The notes under the pieces were generated by a model. The model saw only the letters and a list, made by a program, of their open reading frames with translations, ran no database searches and was not told the origin of the DNA. A DNA stretch of 62,092 nt from an uncultured Alphaproteobacteria bacterium. Lineage in GTDB: Bacteria > Pseudomonadota > Alphaproteobacteria > HIMB59 > GCA-002718135. How positions within the stretch are numbered: the first letter of the stretch is position 1; the number at the start of each line of letters is the position of its first letter. The position numbers and the translations under genes were made by a program. This document shows, in pieces, positions 26,113-32,823 of the stretch. The stretch covers positions 1-62,092 of the forward strand of contig CACONS010000007.1 in assembly GCA_902628645.1 (NCBI GenBank), written 5' to 3'.

Positions 26113-26688
26113 ATGAGAATGGAAGAAAATATCGTAGATTATCTCTTAGATCTTTTGAAAACAAAAGGTGCTGATATTCAATATGGTAATGAAGATGTGA
26201 CCCAGCTTGAGCACGCACTCCAATGTGCTGAACTTGCTGAAAAACATAAATTACCAGGACCAACAATTGCTGCAGCATTACTGCATGATGTTGGCCACCT
26301 TATCTATGAGGACGGAGATCCCATTCATGAAGGGAAAGATGGTCATCATGAAAATTTAGGTGCTGATTTTTTAAAAAAATATTTTGGTGAGGATGTTATT
26401 CTACCAATTAGAGCACATGTTGACTCAAAAAGATATTTATCAAGTGTTGAAGAAGGTTATTATGATAGTCTATCAGAAGCATCTAAACTTTCGTTGAAAG
26501 TTCAAGGTGGTCCTTTCACAAAAGAAGAAGCAGATGCGTTTATAAGCAAACCTTTTATGGATGAAGCAGTAGAGCTTAGAAGATTTGATGATTTAGCAAA
26601 AATTCTAGATAAAAAAACTCCCGATGTTGAACATTTTCGTCCCTATTTAGAAGAAGCAAGACAGTCTTTTTTAGCTAAACAAGCGTAA
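26113..26688 (+). CDS. phnZ: PhnZ-like HD-domain diiron oxygenase (C-P bond cleaving)
   Basis: A 191-aa HD protein of the phosphonate-degradation-associated group (TIGR03276). Residues match PhnZ position by position: Tyr24, Glu27, His34, His58-Asp59 (LLHDVGH), His78, His102, Lys106 and Asp159, corresponding to its diiron ligands and phosphonate-binding residues. PhnZ cleaves (R)-1-hydroxy-2-aminoethylphosphonate oxidatively to glycine and phosphate. The hydroxylase partner (PhnY*, a 2-oxoglutarate dioxygenase) is absent from the window, so the hydroxyphosphonate may be imported, made elsewhere, or the substrate may differ. It begins 88 bp from phnW, divergently, and abuts the phosphatase gene. 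Confidence 0.82.
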   Translation: MRMEENIVDYLLDLLKTKGADIQYGNEDVTQLEHALQCAELAEKHKLPGPTIAAALLHDVGHLIYEDGDPIHEGKDGHHENLGADFLKKYFGEDVILPIRAHVDSKRYLSSVEEGYYDSLSEASKLSLKVQGGPFTKEEADAFISKPFMDEAVELRRFDDLAKILDKKTPDVEHFRPYLEEARQSFLAKQA

Positions 26689-27213
26689 ATGCAATTTAGC
26701 AATTATGATTTTATTGACTCTAAGTCATTTGCAGGCAAAATTATATTAACTTCTTTCCCAGGTCTTAACTCTAATGGTTTATTTGAAGAAAAAATTTTAG
26801 CAAACGAATTAGAAATATTTAAAAATAATAATTGTAGTTCTATTACTTCTTTTGTTGAAGATAGTGAATTTGAAAAATTGTGTGATAAAACTTTGTTTGT
26901 CAAAAATATCTATGAACATAAATTACATTGGTACCATTTACCCATTTATGACATGGGAGCACCAGATAAAGATTTTAAATATAAATGGGAAACAACAAAA
27001 GTTTTATTAAAAAACGAATTGATAGATGGAAAAAATATAGTTTTACATTGCCGTGGAGGAAAAGGAAGAGCTGGCACTATAGCTGCTATTTTACTTGTTG
27101 AATTTAATTATGAAAAACAAGAAGCTATTGATCTAGTAAGATCAAGAAGAAAAGGAGCTATTGAATCTAAAATCCAAGAAGATTTTATTTTTTCTTATCG
27201 AGCAGTTAATTAA
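26689..27213 (+). CDS. Protein-tyrosine/dual-specificity phosphatase-like protein
   Basis: A 174-aa cysteine phosphatase of the CDKN3/DSP type. The P-loop is LHCRGGKGRAGT with Cys121 and Arg127; the likely general acid Asp lies in LPIYDMGAPDKDF. No signal peptide. It starts immediately after the phnZ-like stop, so the two are translationally coupled. The family dephosphorylates proteins, but some members act on small phosphates or phosphoinositides. Coupling with a phosphonate oxygenase is unexpected; a small organophosphate substrate is conceivable but unproven. Its stop overlaps the convergent PiT gene by four bases. Confidence 0.82.
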   Translation: MQFSNYDFIDSKSFAGKIILTSFPGLNSNGLFEEKILANELEIFKNNNCSSITSFVEDSEFEKLCDKTLFVKNIYEHKLHWYHLPIYDMGAPDKDFKYKWETTKVLLKNELIDGKNIVLHCRGGKGRAGTIAAILLVEFNYEKQEAIDLVRSRRKGAIESKIQEDFIFSYRAVN

Positions 27214-28262
27214 AAAGAGACCGTTAAATTAAAAATATTTTCTAGAATAAATAAAACAATTAAAGAAATTAATGCTGCAATTATAGGTAGCGTCATCCAA
27301 CCCAAAGAAATTCTACCCGCAATTGACCATTGAACTTCTTTTCCTCCTTTTAAAAGACCAATTCCAATTACGCCGCCGACAACAGCTTGGGAACTTGATA
27401 CTGGAACCAAAGGTATAGAGGGAAGATTTATAGATTGTAAAAAAGCACTTATACCCTGGGATGCAAATAAAAATAAAACAATAGAATGCGATATAACAAC
27501 AATAAATGCTGCCACTGGTGTCATTTTTAAGAGATCATTACCCACGGTAAACATGACTCTTTTCGAGTAAGTAAAAACACCAACAGCTATTGCTAAACCA
27601 CCCAGCAGAAATAGTTGTTCTTTTGAGGAAAAGACAAATAAATTTCCAATAGTAACATCAGTAAACGGTGATATAGGTACGAAGACACCCATTACATTAG
27701 CAATATTGTTTGCACCTAAACTATAAGCACCAAAAGCACCTGCTAAAAGTAAAGCTGTTCTTATATATGCATCAAGTCTGAGAATATGTAACTTTCTATT
27801 GAGTATAACTCTTTTTGTAAAAGTAAATAAACCCATTGCAATAACTCCTGCAATGATAGGACAGAGTATCCATGTTCCTAAAATAGTAATTAAAACTTGA
27901 AGATTAGTTGAAGATCCCGTGTATAAATTCCAACCAACAATTGCTCCAACAATCGCTTGCGTTGTTGAAACAGGTAAGCCAACTTTGGTCATTAAATAAA
28001 CAGATATTCCTGCAGCCACACATGCTGCAAAGGCACCAGGTAATGCATTAATAGCACCTAATTTACCTAAAGTTTCTGTTGTACCTGCTCCACTAATAAT
28101 TGCACCTAGAATAACAAAGACACTACAAATTATTGCTGCAGTTGTGAAACCAACCATTCGCGTCCCAACAGCAGTCCCAAAAACATTTGCTGCATCATTG
28201 GCACCAAGTGACCAACCTAAAAAAAGACCACCAAATAAAAAAATTAGAATTGTAATTTCCAT
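27210..28262 (-). CDS. PiT-family inorganic phosphate transporter
   Basis: A 350-aa low-affinity phosphate permease. The two signature repeats GWSLGANDAANVFGTAVG (N-terminal) and YSLGANNIANVMGVFV (central) are clear, as are GLPVSTTQAIVGAIVGW and PVSSSQAVVGGVIGIG, the duplicated PiT elements. About ten helices. It lies six bases downstream of a DUF47 gene, the common partner of bacterial PiT permeases. The pair supplies phosphate released by the phosphonate and phosphodiester enzymes or taken from outside. A direct-repeat element is seen in front of the operon. Confidence 0.93.
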   Translation of the reverse strand: MEITILIFLFGGLFLGWSLGANDAANVFGTAVGTRMVGFTTAAIICSVFVILGAIISGAGTTETLGKLGAINALPGAFAACVAAGISVYLMTKVGLPVSTTQAIVGAIVGWNLYTGSSTNLQVLITILGTWILCPIIAGVIAMGLFTFTKRVILNRKLHILRLDAYIRTALLLAGAFGAYSLGANNIANVMGVFVPISPFTDVTIGNLFVFSSKEQLFLLGGLAIAVGVFTYSKRVMFTVGNDLLKMTPVAAFIVVISHSIVLFLFASQGISAFLQSINLPSIPLVPVSSSQAVVGGVIGIGLLKGGKEVQWSIAGRISLGWMTLPIIAALISLIVLFILENIFNLTVSF

Positions 28263-28268
28263 TGAAAA

Positions 28269-28931
28269 TTAAACGGAACGTTTAATAGCGTAAATTTGAA
28301 CCTCGTCAGCTATGTCTTCTGCTTGATCACAAATACGATCAATCTTCTCTACAAAATATCGAAGATGCATTTTTTGATCTAGAGGTAATTCAGAATCAAA
28401 AATTCTTCTTGCAAGAGAACTAAATTTTATATCAGATTCTTTTTCATAAAATGTAACTTTATGTGCATTATCTCTAACAGATTTAATGTCTCTAAAAAAT
28501 GATCTTACTGTTAAACATAATGATTCAACACAATTTACAACAGTCTCTGTTAACTCAATTAAATCCTGGTGAAACTCTTTTGGAAAATTAGGTTTTTGAA
28601 TAGAGAAGTGATAACAATTCCCTTGGTACATTCCAATTAGCTCATCGATGTGTTCTAAAAGTCGTAAAACATCACTTCTTGCATCTGGGATTAGTGTTTC
28701 TTCATAAAGAGTATGCTCAACATCTTTAGTAATTTTGTCTGCTTTACTTTCCATATCTTTTACTTTTTCAACCATTTCCTCAAATTTACCGTTGGCGGAA
28801 TGATTGAGATAAGTTGGGACAATAGATTTAAATACCAAACCTACTTCAGAGACAATATCTACAAATTCATCAATTTCTCTCTCAAGTTTCTTGGTATCAC
28901 CAAATAATGATGCACTTTTTAGTCCAAACAT
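28269..28931 (-). CDS. DUF47 (PhoU-like) phosphate transport regulator
   Basis: A 220-aa all-helical cytoplasmic protein of the DUF47/PhoU-like family. Conserved features are MVEKVKDMESKADKITKD (metal-binding-type E-x-x-A-D), ARSDVLRLLEHIDELIG and LARRIFDSELPLDQKMHLRY, then VEKIDRICDQAEDIADEVQI near the end. It is the first gene of a two-gene operon with PiT and probably gates or regulates that permease, as in other bacteria. Start ATG 28929-28931 follows a 122-bp intergenic region holding a candidate Pho box. Confidence 0.9.
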   Translation of the reverse strand: MFGLKSASLFGDTKKLEREIDEFVDIVSEVGLVFKSIVPTYLNHSANGKFEEMVEKVKDMESKADKITKDVEHTLYEETLIPDARSDVLRLLEHIDELIGMYQGNCYHFSIQKPNFPKEFHQDLIELTETVVNCVESLCLTVRSFFRDIKSVRDNAHKVTFYEKESDIKFSSLARRIFDSELPLDQKMHLRYFVEKIDRICDQAEDIADEVQIYAIKRSV

Positions 28932-28970
28932 GGCGTGCTTATAGAACTTTTCAAAAAAAAATAAAGAAAT

Positions 28971-28988
28971 GTTAAAAATTCGTTACAA
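28971..28988 (-). promoter_or_regulatory. Candidate Pho box before DUF47-PiT
   Basis: Read on the minus strand, TTGTAAC then TTTTAAC occur with an 11-bp period (rc of 28982-28988 and 28971-28977). This is six of seven identical and close to the CTGTAAC repeat found at 32712-32729. The element ends 40 bp before the DUF47 start, with T-rich -10-like sequence in between. Orientation matches the operon. PhoB binding is inferred; the consensus elsewhere is CTGTCAT. Confidence 0.45.
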
Positions 28989-29053
28989 TTTGATTAATAT
29001 CTTTATCTTTAGGATACATATATTAATGAAAATTTTCAGTATTTAGGAGCTTT

Positions 29054-29281
29054 ATGACAGATATATCAATTAATAGAATTAAGTGGTTTAGCACTTTTTT
29101 AATCTTGTCAGGAATATTATTAACTAATTTAAACGCATATCCATATAATATTATTATACATGGAACAGGTGCAGTTGGTTGGTCAGTGGTTGGTTATATG
29201 ACAAGAGATAAAGCGTTATTAACAAACTTTGGATTACAATTACCTCTTTTTCTTTTTGGGTACGTTTATTTATTTGTTTAG
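29054..29281 (+). CDS. Small membrane protein, unknown function
   Basis: A 75-aa protein with two or three hydrophobic helices (WFSTFLILSGILLTNL; GTGAVGWSVVGYM; FGLQLPLFLFGYVYLF). TAGGAGC eight bases ahead of the ATG is a good ribosome site. The central NIIIHGTGAVGWS motif looks conserved-protein-like rather than random. I recognise it only as the kind of short alphaproteobacterial inner-membrane protein often listed as DUF; no function can be given. It stands alone between the divergent DUF47-PiT operon and the convergent agt gene. Confidence 0.7.
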   Translation: MTDISINRIKWFSTFLILSGILLTNLNAYPYNIIIHGTGAVGWSVVGYMTRDKALLTNFGLQLPLFLFGYVYLFV

Positions 29282-29289
29282 AAAAGTTA

Positions 29290-30297
29290 TTAATTTTTAG
29301 AATCAATTTGTGAATCTAGAAATTCATTAACACAATCTTCCCACGTAAATTTCATAGCAAAATCACGACAATCATTTCTATTCACTTTAAGAGCTTTTTC
29401 TACTGAATTAACTAGTATGTCATCAAGTGTATTTATTTTAGAATCTTTTAGAATATCTTTTGGTCCGGTAACAGGAAATGCAGCAACTGGTGTACCGCAA
29501 GCAAGAGCTTCAAAAATTACATTCCCTAAAGTATCCGTTTTAGAGGGAAAAACAAATACATCAGCATTGGCATAATATTCTGCAAGTTCATTACCTCGTT
29601 TCAATCCAACAAAATTTACATCAGGATACTTATTTATATATTTTTGTAATTCAGGACCATCACCTACGACTGTTTTATTATAATTTCCTTTTAGTTTTAA
29701 AAATTCTTCAATATTTTTTTCAATAGCAACTCTCCCAACATAAGTTAGTTGAATGTCATTATCATTTCTATTTCTTTTATTTGGGTTGAATAATTCAGTA
29801 TCAACTCCCCTATTCCATACTTTTAAATTTTTGAAACTATACCGCTCTAATTCTTCGACCATGGAAAGCGATGGAACAAGAACATTTATAGAATTATCAT
29901 GAAGTCTTCTTAATATTGAATATGTTAAACTTTTAGGAATATAAGCTCTCTGTTTAATATAATCAGGAAAACGGGTGTGAAAAGAAGAAGTGTATCGTAG
30001 TTTATTTTTAACACAGTATTTACGACCAGCAAAACCTACTGGACCTTCAGTCATTATATGAACAATATCTGGATTAAATTCTTTAAAAAATTTTTCTGTA
30101 ACTTTTTTAGTATTGAAAGAAATTTTAATTTCTTTGTACCAAGGATAACTTAAATTATTAAACATCTCAGGATGTAATATTTTAATTTCAAAACCTTTTT
30201 TTTCTAAGATAGGTATAATGCTTTGAAATGTTGTAACTACGCCATTTACCTGAGGAACCCACGCATCACTAATTAACGCGATTTTTTTAGGCTGCAT
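29290..30297 (-). CDS. agt: Family GT4 glycosyltransferase (Agt, lipid remodelling)
   Basis: A 335-aa GT-B glycosyltransferase. It opens with LISDAWVPQVNGVVTTFQSI, the signature of SqdX/Agt-type enzymes, then HIMTEGPVGFAGR, SFHTRFPDYIKQR, VWNRGVDTELFNP and the sugar-nucleotide site PSKTDTLGNVIFEALACGTP. It overlaps plcP by 11 bases. The plcP-agt pair replaces phospholipids with glycolipids under phosphate starvation in marine heterotrophs: PlcP makes diacylglycerol and Agt adds a sugar or sugar acid. The exact sugar cannot be read from sequence. Confidence 0.88.
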   Translation of the reverse strand: MQPKKIALISDAWVPQVNGVVTTFQSIIPILEKKGFEIKILHPEMFNNLSYPWYKEIKISFNTKKVTEKFFKEFNPDIVHIMTEGPVGFAGRKYCVKNKLRYTSSFHTRFPDYIKQRAYIPKSLTYSILRRLHDNSINVLVPSLSMVEELERYSFKNLKVWNRGVDTELFNPNKRNRNDNDIQLTYVGRVAIEKNIEEFLKLKGNYNKTVVGDGPELQKYINKYPDVNFVGLKRGNELAEYYANADVFVFPSKTDTLGNVIFEALACGTPVAAFPVTGPKDILKDSKINTLDDILVNSVEKALKVNRNDCRDFAMKFTWEDCVNEFLDSQIDSKN

Positions 30298-31099
30298 CCT
30301 CTTTTATTTTTCGTCTTTCTTCTAAAGAAATTAATTTTAATTTTTCTCTTTCTTCAGGCCAATTAAGAATTGATAAATTTCCAATTTCATCTTCAACGAG
30401 TGCTGTACAACTTTCAATCCAGTCACCATCATTACAATAGAGAACACCATTTAATTCTTTTATTTCTGGTCTATGTATATGACCACATACAACAACATCA
30501 GCATTTTCTCTTCTGGCTCTATCAGATACAGCAAACTCAAAATTACTAATAAAGTTCGTTGCATGTTTTGTTTTCTTTTTTAAATATTGAGATAATGACC
30601 AGTAAGACAATCCCATCTTTCTTCGAATAAAATTAAATACATTATTTAACTTTAGTAAATATTCATAAAGTGCTGATCCCACTTTGGCTAACCATCTTGC
30701 ATTAATGATCACAGCATCAAATTCATCTCCGTGTGTAATCAGTACTTTCCGTCCATCAGCTAATTGATGCGTATCTTCATTTTTGATTGAAATTTCTCCA
30801 AAGGAAAAATTTGTAAAATCTTTTAATACTTCATCATGATTTCCTGGGATAAGCACTACCTTAGTTCCATTTTTAGCTTTCTTTAAAACTTTTTGAACCA
30901 CATCATTATGTTCTTGAGGCCAATACATTTTCTTACGCATGCGCCATCCATCAACAATGTCGCCTACTAAAAATAAATATTCTGAATCTGCTTCTTCTAA
31001 GAATTCTAAAAGCATTTTACTTTTACAGCCGCTGGTTCCTAGATGGGTATCCGAAATCCAAATTGTGCGGTAAAATTTTTTATTATTTTCAAATTTCAT
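30287..31099 (-). CDS. plcP: Phospholipase C of lipid remodelling (PlcP)
   Basis: A 270-aa metallophosphoesterase. Metal motifs are WISDTHLGT (Asp17, His19), LVGDIVDGWRM, IPGNHDEVL, LITHGDEFD and VCGHIHRPE. It has the PlcP-type second half with hydrophobic-basic helices (KVGSALYEYLLKLNNVFNFI) that would touch the membrane. PlcP hydrolyses phosphatidylethanolamine and other phospholipids to diacylglycerol and a phospho-headgroup when phosphate is scarce. It overlaps agt. LpxH-like family relatives act on UDP-diacylglucosamine, but this sequence and its partner point to PlcP. Confidence 0.9.
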   Translation of the reverse strand: MKFENNKKFYRTIWISDTHLGTSGCKSKMLLEFLEEADSEYLFLVGDIVDGWRMRKKMYWPQEHNDVVQKVLKKAKNGTKVVLIPGNHDEVLKDFTNFSFGEISIKNEDTHQLADGRKVLITHGDEFDAVIINARWLAKVGSALYEYLLKLNNVFNFIRRKMGLSYWSLSQYLKKKTKHATNFISNFEFAVSDRARRENADVVVCGHIHRPEIKELNGVLYCNDGDWIESCTALVEDEIGNLSILNWPEEREKLKLISLEERRKIKEDAA

Positions 31100-31185
31100 T
31101 AATTAAAGAATTGCTCTTATACATAAAAGTATCATTTTATAATACAATTTATTATTATATGTGTGTATTGTATAAAAATAACAGT

Positions 31186-31683
31186 ATGACGCAGAAAATT
31201 TGGTTTAAAAAAAAATCACCCCTTCACGGTTCTGGATTATTTGCGAAAACTAATATTAAAAAAGGCCAGAAAGTAATCCAATATATTGGTGATAAAGTTA
31301 CTAAAAGAGAGGGTGACAAAAGAGCAGATAAACAAATCCGTAAAGCAAAAAAAGACAAGAATAACGGCATGGTCTATGTTTTTGAACTAAACAAGCGATA
31401 CGACATCGACGGTGATGTTGATTATAATTTTGCAAAATTTATTAATCACTCATGTAATCCTAATTGTGAAGTAGACATCATAGATAATGAAATTTGGATT
31501 TCTTCCATTAAACGAATAAAAAAAGGAGCTGAGCTTTTTTATAACTATGGTTATCCTTTTGATACAGATTTTGTGGATCACATTTGTAAGTGTGGCTCTA
31601 GAAATTGTGTAGGTTATATTTTAAGTGATAATGATTGGCCTAAATTAAAAAAAGAACTCAAAAAGAAAAAAGGTAAACTTTAA
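31186..31683 (+). CDS. SET-domain protein (lysine methyltransferase-like)
   Basis: A 165-aa SET domain starting at MTQKIWFKKK (ATG 31186); a longer open frame upstream is not supported because it overlaps plcP and lacks homology-like sequence. Motifs are SPLHGSGLFAKTNIKKG, the SAM/active-site FINHSCNPNCEV, ELFYNYGYPF, and a post-SET zinc element CKCGSRNC near the C-terminus. Stand-alone bacterial SET proteins exist, with few known substrates. It is divergent from plcP by 86 bp and its stop overlaps the convergent PiT-like gene by four bases. The highly basic tail (KKELKKKKGKL) might contact nucleic acid or ribosomes. Confidence 0.85.
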   Translation: MTQKIWFKKKSPLHGSGLFAKTNIKKGQKVIQYIGDKVTKREGDKRADKQIRKAKKDKNNGMVYVFELNKRYDIDGDVDYNFAKFINHSCNPNCEVDIIDNEIWISSIKRIKKGAELFYNYGYPFDTDFVDHICKCGSRNCVGYILSDNDWPKLKKELKKKKGKL

Positions 31684-32639
31684 AAACCATTTGGTATCAA
31701 AACATAATGAATTGATAAAACAATTCCAACAGATACTGTTAATCCAAAAATCATTTTAAGAAAATCTTTTCCAATTAATGGAAAGACATAGCGAAGTTTA
31801 TAATCTTTATTCATTGTGGATATTGCTAATTCTCTTCCGCATAGTAAACCAACAAAGACCCATGTAGTTGACATTGGAATATCATTGTATTGCTTAAAGT
31901 AGAGTAGAATGACAGCATAAACAAAATCTATTATAGTAGCTGATCGAGTATAACGTGTTCCAGTTTTGGAATAGACAACTCGTTGAATACGTCCACCTCT
32001 GTCCCAAAAGATATAAAATAAGAGAACACTTAATAAAGCAATTATTGCTATTAATAAATTTAGTGGAAGTTCACGAGGAAGAAAAACAGCTATATTCGCA
32101 ATATCATGACTTAACCAAGTGTACCAAAGAAAACCAGTTGTACACCATTGAGCTATTACCCATGGTCTTCTGTGTTTATCTTGAACTTTATCAAATTTTT
32201 CATTGATAAAATAACTTACACCAATCCAAACCATATACGCTATCATTGCTGCTAATCCGTATCCAATTACAGATTTCATCAGAACTTTTTCTAATACGAC
32301 TGTTGATGCAAAAGCAGACAAAACTAAAAAAGTAGTAGATACTGGAATTCCACCTCTTGTAAGAAGTACTAAAATTAATGGAGCACAAGCATGATACCAT
32401 TGAATGGTCTGATATGGAATCTTATTTAAACGTCCAAAAGTAATATCACCGTCGTTAATGGTCCATCCATATATAAGTGTAAATGCTAGTACAGCAGAGC
32501 CAGCAGTAGCTAACCAGTACCATTTAAAGCGTTGGTTTGAAGCTATAAATGTTCCGAGAGTTTGAACAGAGTCATTGGCAATAACAGAATATGCTGCAAG
32601 TCCAAAACCTATTATAGTATAAATTAAGGTTAACTCCAT
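31680..32639 (-). CDS. Divergent PiT-like phosphate permease
   Basis: A 319-aa membrane protein with about eight to ten helices. The PiT repeats are present but altered: VIANDSVQTLGTFIAS at the N-terminus and LSHDIANIAVFLPR in the middle, with GIPVSTTFLVLSAFASTVV and DIPMSTTWVFVGLLCGRE as the paired second elements. It is shorter than the PiT at 27210-28262 and clearly a distant paralogue. A direct repeat of Pho-box type lies 73-90 bp upstream, which supports a phosphate role. Another anion or cation is possible given the changed motifs. Confidence 0.8.
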   Translation of the reverse strand: MELTLIYTIIGFGLAAYSVIANDSVQTLGTFIASNQRFKWYWLATAGSAVLAFTLIYGWTINDGDITFGRLNKIPYQTIQWYHACAPLILVLLTRGGIPVSTTFLVLSAFASTVVLEKVLMKSVIGYGLAAMIAYMVWIGVSYFINEKFDKVQDKHRRPWVIAQWCTTGFLWYTWLSHDIANIAVFLPRELPLNLLIAIIALLSVLLFYIFWDRGGRIQRVVYSKTGTRYTRSATIIDFVYAVILLYFKQYNDIPMSTTWVFVGLLCGRELAISTMNKDYKLRYVFPLIGKDFLKMIFGLTVSVGIVLSIHYVLIPNGF

Positions 32640-32711
32640 TTTTAAATCATATATTTATTTAAAATTAGATTCGAAATATAATTAAATTGATTTGATAAAA
32701 AAATAATACTT

Positions 32712-32729
32712 CTGTAACAAATCTGTAAC
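32712..32729. promoter_or_regulatory. Candidate Pho box between the PiT-like gene and murJ
   Basis: CTGTAAC-AAAT-CTGTAAC is a perfect 7-bp direct repeat with an 11-bp period, and a third CTGTAAG follows at 32736-32742. This is the spacing of PhoB half-sites (consensus CTGTCAT). Rightward, TAAGAT (32739-32744) could be a -10 for murJ. Leftward, TATTAT (complement of 32703-32708) could be a -10 for the PiT-like gene. The half-site orientation fits the rightward reading, while gene content favours the leftward one. Confidence 0.5.
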
Positions 32730-32823
32730 AAAGGACTGTAAGATCTGCAGGTTATAGCTTTGAGCATAATTAGGCCCTAAAATTCATTTATACAAATCAC
32801 CATTCAAACTATAAAACTATCTT

